Below, piece after piece: positions 1 through 15,300 of a DNA stretch of 25,179 nucleotides (positions are counted from its first letter, which is position 1; each line of letters starts with the position of its first letter). The notes beneath the pieces were generated by a model that ran no database searches, was not told the origin of the DNA, and worked only from the letters and a program-made list of their open reading frames with translations. The DNA lies in NCBI GenBank assembly GCA_040143965.1, contig JASJQH010000144.1:1-25179 (forward strand), given 5' to 3'. The stretch comes from Basidiobolus ranarum (lineage: Eukaryota; Basidiobolomycota; Basidiobolomycetes; Basidiobolales). Position numbers and translations under genes: made by a program.

Positions 1-258
1 GTGTAATCAAGCTGTACCGCACTGAACAACATGGTAAGTTTCATCTTCATATTTCTATCACCCATCATAATTGTAGTATACAATGATGATTGCTTTGCCG
101 CCCCAGTCGATTGTAGTACCCAATGTGGCAAGAATTTTTCTTCTCTGCAGTAGGTTCGAGGCCTATATAAGCAGATGTTCCGTCTTGTAAGCAACACCCA
201 TACCCTTCTTTATAACTTCGCTAACATAAAAAAATTCTAACCACTTTACTAATTAAAC
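1..258 (+). promoter_or_regulatory. Upstream region of the DUF1295 gene with TATA box
   Basis: A good TATA box (TATATAA) lies at 164-170, about 90 bp before the ATG at 259. A CCAAT pentamer is at 120-124, about 40 bp further upstream. Two near-identical 16-mers at 70-85 and 110-125 match at 14 of 16 positions and start 40 bp apart. The first is itself an inverted repeat (ATTGTA, GTA, TACAAT). They look like binding sites, but the factor is unknown. No coding exon was supported here. Confidence 0.6.
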
Positions 259-1257
259 ATGGGTGTTAAACTGTTGGATGAGCATTATTTGGTTATCTCT
301 GCTTTCGTCGTAGCGGCGTATCAACTTATCTATTTCTTCACAGCGTTGGTGTTTAGGCTTGAAAGAATGAAGATAGCTGTTGGCAGCATCAATTTTATAT
401 TGCTTGCTTTGTTGACTTTTGTCATTTCACAAACCTATTACACCAGACAGATAATTGCTTTTGCATTGGTGACTTTATGGGGACTTCGAGCTGCTGGTGA
501 TCAGATATTCCGTGTGATTCATAGCCTTCAAGTTGAAGATGAGTCAACCGTGAAGTGCTTTTCACTTTTTTCTTATACCTGCCTACAAATCATCTGGGTT
601 TGGGCTGTTTCTCTACCATCCACTATCTTGAATTCCCCCGCCGTGAGTAAGAGTAACCCTACTTTTGGTAGTGTTACTGATATCCTTGGACTAACTTTCT
701 GGATTCTCGGCTTTACCATAAGAGCTAGTATGTAGTTTAAATTTTATATTAACTGTTCTGTATATTTAACTATTGAGCTGTTTTTAGTCGCTGATTATCA
801 GAGAAACCGGCATTGCAGCCAACGCTTTAGCCAGCTTGATATACTCAAGTCTGGACTTTGGTCCTATTCCCGACATCCTAATTATTTTGGGGAAATCTTA
901 ACTTGGTGGGGCATGTTCCTTCTTTGCCTACAACCTACCCTTAGTACTGGATTAACTATTAGTTGGATCTCAGTACTGAGCCCTATAACTGTTCTTGTTG
1001 TACTTTTCTTTGTGACTGGCTTGTTGCATAGAGAGAAACCCACTCAACAGAAGTTTTACGAGAGCCCTGAGTTCTCTGCTTACAAAGACTATCTTGATAG
1101 AACATCTCTAATCGTCCCTATTCCTGGCTACATATACATCAAATTTCCACTATGGGTCAAGTCAGTGTTCTTCTTTGAATGGCCTATCTTCCGTTACGCT
1201 CCTGCCTGGAAGACTTCTTACGTCGGTCATAAAATTGGTTCTATGGAAGAGTTATAA
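259..1257 (+). CDS. DUF1295 / steroid 5-alpha-reductase-like membrane protein
   Basis: Two exons, 259-727 and 788-1257, joined by a 60-nt intron (donor GTATGT, acceptor TTTTAG) in phase 1, give 312 residues. The protein is mostly hydrophobic with several predicted membrane spans. The C-terminal half has the DUF1295 signature: ADYQ at 158-161, then GLWSYSRHPNYFGE at 179-192. This RHPNYFGE-type block is shared with the C-terminal domain of steroid 5-alpha reductases and with isoprenylcysteine methyltransferases. Relatives that have been studied reduce lipid double bonds with NADPH, but DUF1295 proteins themselves are mostly uncharacterised, so membrane-lipid oxidoreductase is only an inference. 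The start is the first ATG after the TATA box and leads straight into a membrane segment. Without splicing the first exon would stop at 733 and the signature would be lost. It converges on the dipeptidyl aminopeptidase gene. Confidence 0.9.
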
Positions 1258-1928
1258 ATCATCTGTTATTGGAAAGCTCTGCTCGCAGAATCTCTCTATA
1301 TACTTGCGGACTCCCGGTACTGGAATCAGGTCTTTTCGTATCCATCATAAACTCTTAACATCCCGACTTCTGACCTTCTCTTCCAAGAGTGGATGTACAT
1401 GTATGCGTGTGACTTCACTGTTGGGTAGCTATATGAGGTTGTCACACTTCGTATATTTAAATTAACTTGGTGCGAGCATATCTTTATATATTCAGCTTTG
1501 TGCCGAAGAATTACAAACTTCTAGAGTGTTTATATCCTCTACTCTGTTTATAATTTGTTTATCATTGTTTAAATTCTGGTTCAGCTATTTGTAAATTTTT
1601 CTGAACCTCTCAAAAGCTCTTTAAAATATTTTTGTTACATTTCGTATAGGTTAGCTTTATCACGTAAATATGAACTTTCTTTGTTGCCTCATAACTATTG
1701 TAGTTTTTGAGCGAAAATTCCCTCCCTTTCAAAGGACGATTATCCATTATCCACATGACTTAAATCCATTTTTTCTTCATATTATAATATCCTGATTTTG
1801 AATCAAGATTGAAATTAAAGACTTGGTGATTACAAAATCATATTCGGACTTGTCTATTAAGAGGGTTCTCAATCGTAAATGAGTACAGAGTAGAGTGAGC
1901 GAAGGTTATCGCTGCATTGAAATCGAAT
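1258..1928. other. Convergent 3' intergenic region, no gene seen
   Basis: These 671 bp separate the 3' ends of the DUF1295 gene (+) and the aminopeptidase gene (-). The sequence is AT-rich. An open frame on the + strand (1175-1465) overlaps the end of the DUF1295 gene in another frame and has no family motif. The stretch most likely holds both 3' UTRs and polyadenylation signals. Confidence 0.6.
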
Positions 1929-5594
<3,666 letters not shown>

Positions 5595-6463
5595 CCTAAT
5601 TATGAGCATCAAGATTAGCTGCTCGTTAGTTTAAAGTAACCCTGGGAAAGGTTTACCTCTGTATGGCACCTCAAGTGACGTTAGATTTAGTATCGGGATA
5701 GTAAGGGAAATAAAAGATCTCTAAGTATTGGACACAGCAAAGCAGGTTGTTGCACAAACAAGATATTAGTATAAATAAATGAGGGTTTGACTGAGCGAAG
5801 GATGGCTTTAAAACGAATGACGGCCTGTATAGCCATCCTAGTCTATCAAATTGAAATCTGCGCTTCTTGATGACTCTATTTACTAACTGCAGAGGTGTTC
5901 ATTAAATGTTTATATCAACAAATTTCCACAGAACTCAATTCATGGATGAAACTCTCGAGCCTGAAAATCGATTTTGCATTCCTTCTTGTATTGATGCTTT
6001 TGCAGAAGAAATGGACATATCATGTGTCGGCTTTTTATCATTTCGGCATATTTTGATCACGCAAGGGATGATCCTTGATCACTGAATACCCGTTATTGGT
6101 AAAAGGTAAAGTACTCGGTAATCAAAGCATAGATACCACCAGCATTAGTCAATCGACACTTGAAACCTCATTACCGTTTCTCTCTATTCTCACAAAGAAG
6201 CGTGGTTGGAAGGATATTCATGGCGAGGAGTGAACGACAAAAGCACAAGAGCCCTTTAAAGATTTCATCCAGGAACCACCCACTATCTATGAGATATTTA
6301 AGATACCATGGATAGTCATATACTAGGATTGCCTAATCTTAATGAGGCTATGTGCATACTAAAAATATGGAAACTATTCAAATCTTTTATTCAGTTCGAA
6401 TATACATGTGTGTGGGAGAAGCAACTTAAGAAGATAAGAATAGAGTGCCAGTGAAGTTATACA
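5595..6463. other. Intergenic region upstream of the aminopeptidase gene
   Basis: These 869 bp lie between the ATG of the aminopeptidase (5594) and the stop of the coiled-coil gene (6464), both on the minus strand. The stretch should hold the aminopeptidase promoter and the 3' UTR of the coiled-coil gene. No long open frame, RNA gene or convincing TATA box close to the start was seen. Confidence 0.5.
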
Positions 6464-7237
6464 TCATAACTCTATATTTTGCTTCCAACTCTGAGCGATT
6501 AAATCTGAGTGCTGTTGAAGCATGGCTTTGTACTCTGCTTTGTTATCTAGTTCAACCTGTTGTCGTTTGAGTTCAAGCTCATGCAAGAGAGCAGCTTTTT
6601 GTTCAGCTCGATTGCTATTACCGAGACGTGTATTCTGCGAGGTGTAGAAATTAAGTAAAACATAGATAGACAGTGTGCTAGATTTTCTATCACTTTCTAT
6701 TCAAACATAGAACTTTCTTACCTCTGCAGTGTCGATTGTTGATTTGAGTGTAAATATATTTTCAGCAACCTCTTTTACTAATTATATTTTGCTTAGGCCA
6801 AATGATTTGACAAATATAACTAAACAAAAGTTACCATTCTTTTGGTGCTCCTTTAACATAACATCGGCGTCCTCTTCGAGACTATTTAGCTCGGTTTGTG
6901 CAGCTTTCAAATACTCTAAAGATCTCTTTAAATTTTCTGGTTCCCGATCTTGGCGAACAATCTTAAAAATACAAGAATGAAGAATAAGTTTTTGAGTACC
7001 AGGCTGACGATTAGCAAACTTAATCTAACCTCAAATTCATTTAAGACGAAGGAGGTTTCACGTTCGAGATTTTCCTTTGGATGATGAAATATGGTATCAA
7101 ATACACCAACAACATCTTAGTAAAGTAGATTGACCAAATTCAGACTAGCTTAAGTTAGAAGTAATAAGAGGGGTCGAAGTGGGTATACAGATAATACCTT
7201 CAAACACAGCCTCGTAGTTTGGTTTGTACTCAGTCAT
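6464..7237 (-). CDS. Small coiled-coil protein, function unknown
   Basis: Five exons (7237-7198, 7115-7030, 6961-6835, 6771-6722, 6634-6464) with consistent phases give 157 residues. The exons are too short to stand out as open frames but join cleanly at GT-AG sites (introns 82, 68, 63 and 87 nt). The protein starts MTEYKPNYEAVF, is rich in Glu, Lys, Gln and Leu, has no membrane segment, and is predicted largely helical. Heptad-like coiled coils run at about 45-85 and 100-150. I do not recognise the family with confidence. The last 60 residues (LELKRQQVELDNKAEYKAML and following) resemble the C-terminal helix of IFT20-type or BLOC-type small helical subunits, but such similarity can arise by composition alone. 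It is transcribed away from ALG2 from a shared promoter. The donor of exon 2 (GTTAGA) is weak. Confidence 0.72.
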
Positions 7238-7439
7238 TCTATCTTTCAAATAAAAAAGTTGAAATAGTGCACTAAATACGTGGCTGTATTAAAATTAATG
7301 AGTTACCTTACAATTATGAATACAAATAAATTGTGGCCTTGGATTGATTAACCTCACGTGTTATCAGGAAATCCAACCGATATAATAATGTTACGAGAAC
7401 ACTGATACATAGTGGACAAGTCAAATACTACAGTAGCAG
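7238..7439. promoter_or_regulatory. Divergent promoter between the coiled-coil gene and ALG2
   Basis: The 202 bp between the two start codons must serve both genes. A palindromic E-box CACGTG lies at 7355-7360, near the middle, where a bHLH factor of the Pho4/Cbf1/SREBP kind could act on both directions. That is inferred from the motif alone. No TATA consensus is obvious for either side. Confidence 0.5.
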
Positions 7440-9112
7440 ATGTCAAGTAACAAGTCCACTTCTAAACCAGTTTTACGGGTCGCATTTGTTCATCCTGACT
7501 TGGGAATAGGTATATACTTTTATAATCAGCAATATTTACCCGGGTGGAAACTTACTAAGAGGAAACTACTTTGTAGGTGGAGCTGAAAGGCTGGTAGTGG
7601 ATTCTGCTGTTGGCCTTCAAAAACGCGGACATAAAGTAGTTATGTACACTTCGCATCACGATCCCAAGCATTGTTTTTCAGAAACGTCAGATGGTAGGAT
7701 ATCATTTTACAAACATTTGGTTTAACCATAGTTTAATTTCTTCTTTTTTCACATAGGGACCTTGGAAGTACGTGTACGAGGAAATACCATTGTTCCACGT
7801 TCTTTCTTTGGCTTATTTTACATCGTATGCGCCATCTTGCGTAATCTACACTTAACTCTGACTTTATTGAGAGACAAAGATGAGTACGACGTAATATTTT
7901 GCGACCAGTTATCAATATCGATCCCTTTGTTAAGATTCTCTGGCGCTAAGGTATTCATATGAAACTCACTTTAATACCTAACAAATGCGGAAGCTTACTA
8001 TTTTCTAGATATTATTTTACTGCCACTTCCCCGATAAACTATTATCTGAACGAAAATCGTTGTTGAAAAAACTCTACCGTTACCCAATTGATTATCTAGA
8101 AGAAGTTACTACTGGTTAGTTCACCTGAACAAAGCTCCAAGGTTGAAAAAATTGCTAATTATCCTGTACTCCTTAGGAATGGCCGACAAGATAGTAGTCA
8201 ATAGCCAATTTACGGCTTCTATATTTAAGAAATCTTTCAAGACCATCCAGGAAACTCCTGGAGTTTTGTATCCAAGTATTCATTTAGAGTCCTACGAACT
8301 ACAACCAGATCTTTCTAATCCTTCACTAAAGCCTCTTGTCTCGTAAGTATGATCTGACAATCCTTTACCTACCTCACAGTTTGACTTATTCTTATGATTT
8401 TAGCGACAAGAAAACCATCATTTCTATAAATAGATTTGAACGTAAGAAAAATATCGAATTAGGGGTTCATTCTTTTGCTCGTCTCCAAAACCTCATGAGT
8501 CCCGAGCAGTTCTCTCAACTTCGTTTGGTTGTTGCTGGTGGATATGATTTACGAGTATTGGAGAATGTGGAGTATTTGGAAGAGCTTAAAAACCTTGCTG
8601 AAAAACACGGATTAAGCACCTTTGTTATTGATCAGAAGTCTTTAGCCGTACCTCCAGAAAATACCAATGTTATCTTTTTACCTTCTTTTGATGAAGCGCA
8701 AAGAAGCTATCTCTTTTCTATCGCTTTGTGTCTATTATACACACCCAGTAATGAGCACTTTGGAATTGTCCCAGTTGAGTCCATGTACTCTCAAGTTCCA
8801 GTCATTGCTGTCAACAGTGGAGGCCCCAGAGAATCGGTAAAGCATGGTGTGACAGGATTTTTATGTGAGCCAACAACGGAAGCTTTTTCAACAGCAATCA
8901 ACAGAATATTTACCGGCGAAGTTGATGGTAAAGCCATGGGTGAAGTAGGAAAGAGACATGTACAAGAGGTATTTTCTCTCAATACCTTTATAGATTCACT
9001 TGAGCAGATTCTATTGAACATTCGTAAAAAATCCATTGCTTTCTTTTATCTTTCTGTATTGACGGTAGTCTTGACTGGTATTATCATGATGGGTTTAGTA
9101 TCAAATAATTGA
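7440..9112 (+). CDS. ALG2: ALG2 alpha-1,3/1,6-mannosyltransferase (GT4 family)
   Basis: Six exons: 7440-7509, 7577-7693, 7757-7950, 8009-8114, 8177-8342, 8404-9112. The introns are 58-67 nt, all phases agree, and the product is 453 residues (yeast Alg2 is about 500). ALG2 adds the second and third mannoses to dolichol-linked GlcNAc2Man on the cytosolic face of the ER during N-glycan assembly. Visible family marks are [16 protein letters not shown] near the N-terminus, [11 protein letters not shown] at 130-140, [25 protein letters not shown] at 225-235, and the GT4 EX7E motif EHFGIVPVE with Glu335 and Glu343. SGGPRESV and GVTGFL follow. A hydrophobic tail at about 427-449 ([20 protein letters not shown]) would anchor it in the ER. 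The ATG is the first in frame and directly precedes the GT-B N-terminal strand. It converges on the Furry gene with 203 bp between them. Confidence 0.97.
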
Positions 9113-9315
9113 TGGTCAATAAGTATTTAGAATAAATGGACCTGTTCAGTTCTACTGTCGAGATACACATTAAAATTTTTCTACATTTCATTCATATAGA
9201 TTCTGCATTTCACGACAACTGTTCTATATAATTTGTAATGTTAGGATGGATCTCAAGTGTAGTGTTTATTTTATGGATATATATAAATCCATTTACTATA
9301 TTCAATTTAGTCATG

Positions 9316-12300
9316 TTATATCTCATCATCATGTTTATGAATCTCTTGTTCAAAGAACACATCTAGTTCATCTAAAGTTTCAATCATAGCTTGATATTGA
9401 CGTTCATACTCCTCATCTCCAATTACCTCTTCCTCCATACTATTCTGATTAGCGACTGAAGATTCGCTATTTTCTAGCTGGGTCGAAGAGGTTGTAAAGT
9501 TTGTTGAGTGATCCTGAATTGAAAACTGAAAATGCGAGAAATAGGGAACTTTATCAACACATTCTAAGGCACAGCCATGAACTACTGCCATCACGTTAGC
9601 CCGGGGCAATTTAGCAGTGTGTGATGGGTACCGAATCCACCATCCGGAGGCATGATCCACTGCGAATGTGAAGCGCTCTTGGCCGTTGGAGGTGAAAGGT
9701 AAAGAGGGAATAATATGCTCAGTAGTATGTTCTCTGTTACTCTGATTATTTTTGGTGAAGTTCGAGGTGGTTGAAGTGTTCATTGCTTCTTCCAAGACAG
9801 CAAAGGCATCTTCGGCAAATTCCGTTTGAAGTAAGCGAAGTAAGGGTGCTAAAAGAACAAAGCTATCTTCTTCCGCACACCCAACAGGATCTAGAAAGTC
9901 TACATATGGAAAGGCGACTTTAAGAATCTTGAGAGTATTACGTTTGATCGAATCATTTTGATTAGGGAGCAATTCCAACAGGAATTTCATTGCATCAGAG
10001 GCATATTTCGGAAAATAAGTATCCTTTAATGCGCTAAACAATTGTCGTAAATAATCCTCCTTAGCGCGATAACGTTTTCGACCATACATCAACAGCACTC
10101 TCCCGATATTATCAAGTCCACAAGCGTTGGCTTTTGTTGCAAGTAAATCAGTTATATCAAGATAAGGATTATTAACATGTTGATCTAACGCATCCATGAT
10201 AATAGGCAAGTTTGCTAGGATGGCGAAAAGCATTCTACCTTCTGAAGGATCGATCAACCAACAATCCTCAAATGTAACAAGCCTATTTATCAGTGATAAA
10301 GCTCGGGGTTGAACCTTGGAAGAGACTAAACCTTTGAGGAGTAATGTTTGAAATCCTGGGAACTGGCCATCCCATTCTTCCGGAAAACTGTCCTCTAAAG
10401 AAAGCATCCAGCTTCCATTATCCTCGCCAATGTATTCGATCATCTGGTCAAACATACCTAATGCTTCGGAGTATTCATCCTCGTTGATTGTGCATAGACA
10501 CGCCATAGCTGCCCAAAAAATGTGTGGGAACAGTGGCGAAGTATAAACTTCTACATCGTCTACGATTTTCCTCAGAGTATAGAGAATTTCAAGGCAAAAG
10601 CTTTGGATTTCATCCGAAGTATCTGAAATCGTATTGCTTAGACGAGCAAGTATGTCAGCCAACATAGTCATATCCATGGAGGGCATTAAATGCCTGAATA
10701 TTTGAAAAGAAATGCACGCAATATTGCGCACTGGACAACAGGTAGCCCAGTTGAGAGATATCATCCCCCACTTCTGGCGAATCTGCAAATCCTCATCGAT
10801 CAAAATATCAACCAACTCATTCACAACCTCCGAAATATCCACAGGATTCAGCTCTTGTCTCTCCTGGAGCGGCGATATTTTCAATTTCTGGCAAAAGCTT
10901 CCGGCTTTATCTACGGTAGCTTGATTGTTCGACTTGTCGATGATGATTGAATGGATAAGATTAATCATGAGCTGTCGAGTCTGTTCGCTCACAAGTGTAA
11001 TAAAATGATTGAGATGAACAGAAGCGGCATGAAGTAAAATCGGCAAGTGAGGCTTAAGTAAACCTTCAGCTTCAATGGCAAGATCAGTCAATAAGATGAT
11101 TGCCAGCTGACCTTTAGAAAAAGCAGGGCGCTTGGGATAAAGAACCAAGACGTCATCAATGTTCGCTACAAATAAATATGAAGATTTCTGTCGAGTTTGG
11201 TGATTAGGCGATGAAATGATGTGCGGAATTAGTGTCTCTGGAACAATGGTTGCAACAAATTCGTTGATCATGTTGGTGGCAGCTGGTGTTCGACCAATAA
11301 AGATTATGATTTTTTTAGCATGTACAACGAAGCCTGGATTTCGTTTTTCCAACCCGAGATCTAATAAATATGTAAGAATGACTTTCATATTTTGAGTGTT
11401 ACTACCCACTACAAGTTCAGCCCAGATTGTCTCTATTTCTTTAAAATACACATCTCCATGCTTAATGGTAATATAGAACAAATTAGTCAATACCATAATT
11501 GATAATCCAGAAATAGATCCATCAGTGAAAAACTCTAGCGTCACGTTTCGAATCCAAGGGATCAAAAGGAGTAATGTATCTCTCTTCACGTTCGCGTTCA
11601 CCGATTCGAACCGCATGACTAACTCGGAAAGAAGCTCGTAAGTTAATTCTGGATGATCTCGTGCCAGTTTCCCAGATAAAGCCGCTTGTGCCTGCTTATA
11701 TATGGTTGGTAAATGGCTTTCAATTGTATTCTCGAAATCACGCGCACACCGTACGAGGGTAAACCGGGTTTCAACAGAGCAAAGAAGTTTGATTGCGTGC
11801 AATCTTATTTCAACATTTGGATCCGCGATTTTAAAAAGTGCAAGACAAATTATCTTGTAAGGATAGTATGGGTAGTTCTCTGTTTGCGCTAATACATCGG
11901 CAAGGACTGAAAAACATCCTTGCGTTGACTTTAAATTTGGATTTCCAATATAGCATTCGTGCACAACGTCCTCAAGAAGAAGTGGATGCTTTTGATTGTG
12001 AACAAGCAAAGACTCTAAAGCCGACCTATGAAAGGTTGAACATTAATAAGATGATTAAATTTGATCCAAAAACGAACATTAGGTAATACTTCGCAATATG
12101 GTGAACGCCACCATCGGGACTATTGAAAACAGAATTCATCCACCGAAACAGAGCAACAACATCAAATGAAGCCACACCTTTTTTTGACCTAGAGCGACCG
12201 ACAGTTGTAGTAATAGGACCTTTCTAAATTACATTCCAAGAATAAGAATAACGCGCAAACTAAAAAAATAAGGTGCTTATTACTGACACATAGGGCCGCC

Positions 12301-15300
12301 ATTGCTTTTAGTGCAGCACTTTCCAATCCCTTTCGTTCTTCTTCCATAATTGTAGTCATCGCGCCACGTTCCCGAATATCTTTATATTGGTCTAATACAG
12401 TTAACATCATCCTTGCCTCACGATCTCGAGTGGAAGAGCCGAATTGTCCATGACCACACCAATCTTCAAGCATTTTGAATAAAGATATTCGCAGTTCGAA
12501 CGATATATATCTGGTGGATTCACTGAGTAAAATGATACTATTATAAACTTTCTCCACTAAACCACAAAAATATTTTCGCAATTTTTGAAACTCCCAATCA
12601 GTTTGAACTTCGGGGTCGTAAAGAAAAGATTTACATTCCTTGACGAAACCGACAATGGCATCCATGACAAACTCGTCATGTAAGTGGTTATTATCTTGCA
12701 AATAGTGAGAAGTCGATTGATAAACATGAGCTATTTCTGTGCGCAATCGATCATTCCTCTTGTTACGTTTGTTTTGACTCGGTTTTTGACTATTTTTACT
12801 TTTCGGATCTTCAAAAACACTCTTTGCGAATTGTTCGAGATCTTCTATCAAAACGCGATAAGCGTTGCTGTTAATGTGACCCAAAGCGGTAACAACTGCA
12901 TCTCGAATCGAGGTTTGATCAGATGAAAGAAAAGGCAGTACCATTCTAAAAAGGTCGCGTGCAGAGGAGATTTTCTCAATACTAGCGAAAGCGGAACGTT
13001 TTCGTCGAACGATGGTATTTATTTGTGTGTAGTCGTCAGCCATGGCGATAGTTAAACATGTAAATACCAAGTATATTTTCCACTGCTCTATATATTTGTC
13101 ATTCACTCGTACAACTTTAGAGGCCCATCGATTAGGGAGACTAGGTAAACTCGGTCTACCAGAATTTGTAACATTAGCTGGCTTAGAATAAGTCTCTGCA
13201 GTATGAATTACCAGTGATTGCATGGACAATAGTCTAGAACAGATAATGTTTTGAGTGAGTGCTACGATAATAGGACATTTGTCATAGCATATTTTAATCA
13301 ACACAGGAAAGCATCGAGCCCAGGCAGCCAGGTCTTCAGGCTCACTCTTTGAAGCGATGGAAATCAAAATGGACGTTGTAGATTCCCGCTGACGTTGCTT
13401 ACGAACTTGTTCGGTGACTTGAAGCGCACTAGAAAGTTTACTTCCTCGGCCATAAGTTTTTACGATATTGTTCCCCTCTTGCTCAAGAATATCAATAATA
13501 TGAATTTGCGGTTGTTGGTTTTGAGGTAAATAGCCTTGATCACTGTTAGTGGAAGTCCTTTTTCTTAAGCTCATCGTTTTGTCAAATGTTGCTGAAAGAC
13601 TTAGAATTTCAATTGCGTATTTTCGGATTAAAGGAGATTGATTACATAAGAAAAATATCCCATTAGACTCGGTTTCAGTTATTAAATTCCAAACTTGATT
13701 GTATTTGTTATGGTCTTCTTCTTTATCCAGAGTAAAGTGTAACTCTATATCGCTTTGCCAAACATGAAGTAGCTGCACATATAGGTTTAATAACACAGCA
13801 TCAGATTTCGTATTGCTATCAGAAAATCCGCATGTTAGCAATTCAGCGAAGCGATCTTCGATCTTAATAATAAATCTGGAGAACGTAGACACAACTTTTA
13901 ACGCATCACATTGTTTGGCGATACGAATCAAAGCCTCGGTGGATGCTCGACCTAAATTTGGATCCACATGGATTGTATAGCGACAAAGCATTTCAATAAA
14001 TGTTTGAAGTGGAATGCCAGTAGGCATACATCTGGGAGCAGCCTCAATACACGCTCTCATTAGATCGAAGTAAGGTTGCTTATCTTTCATATAAGACACT
14101 GTTAAACTAGACATATGTACATATGTTTGTTGAACCTCGTAAGTCAACTCTTTAGCAGCATTTGCTATAGCATTGGTGGCCGAGGTGTTTCGATTATTGA
14201 GATATCGTTCGTCACATAAGAGCATTCCACCAAACGATTGATCTAAGATCGTAGTTATTATGCCCAAAATGCCATTCATTTTTTTAAGTGAATCTCTCTG
14301 ACCTATCCGATTCAGAACTTGCCCAGAGAGTACATCGGTATTCGGTTGCGATACAATTGAGAAGTCAGAAGTATATCCACTTTCTCCTCTAGGGAATGGG
14401 GGACGATATTCAGATCGCTCCAGGCTGGATAGAAAAAGTAAATATGCTTTAATAGCAATAACGGTACGTTCTGGGTAAATGTTTTCAATTGTAGGATCCA
14501 AAGTAGAAATATCATCGTAACCTATGAGTGTAGAAGAAACGTACTTCATGACATTGTTTGAATCCCACAAACATATGAAATGAATGGTTTGAATGAAGTC
14601 GTCAAGAGGCGTGTCAGGAGGATTGATCTGTCGTCGTCCGGGTGGGAAAATGGTTTTCAAGATTGTTTCTAACTTTTTGTATATATTGCTGGCGCTTTCG
14701 GTACACCGATTTAAATACACCCATATCAAACGAGTGATACAAGTTAATGCCATCTGCCGAGATCCTTTATCCTGTATAAACGAGATTCAGCTAACAAGAT
14801 CTATAGCACCATCAAATGCAAATAATACCTTGAATCGTTGAATGCACGAATCCATAAAGGCCCACCATTTGGACAAAAAGAACTCTTTGCGACTGACACA
14901 TAAAAGAATTGACATTAAAGGATAAGCCACCTGATGAGATGAGCGTAAGTAAGCTAAATAATAGACAACATTCAAAATCAATTGGCTTACATCCCAATGG
15001 CGCAATTTTGTACACATTTTAAAGGCCTTTGGATAAATACTGTCTATTGTTTCGATCCAAGCCTGAATATTTACCTCTGCCAAGGCAACCTGATGCAAAT
15101 ACAACACTTTTAGTAAAAGATAAAATGATATATCGTTAACAAATTACTGAGCTTACTGCAGCTATAGGAGCCAGCATTTCTACAAATACTTGTGCGTAAG
15201 CATGCTTTATTTTCATACTGCGAGTCGTTTTGAAAAATTTTCCACAGCTCTGGAGAAAATCGGCAGTCTCTTCTAGAGCGTCAGCGGGATATATCTATTT

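Noticed and set aside
1-50. ATG followed at once by a GTAAGT donor near position 31
   Set aside because: Could be the edge of a neighbouring transcript, but no exon downstream can be joined to it and there is no family evidence.
145-160. GGTTCGAGGCC resembling a tRNA B box
   Set aside because: No A box at the right spacing, and no acceptor stem or cloverleaf can be drawn; it sits beside a TATA box of a protein gene.
12684-12926. Plus-strand frames inside the Furry gene (also at 10690-10950 and 11838-12086)
   Set aside because: They overlap well-supported Furry coding sequence on the other strand and carry no independent signal.
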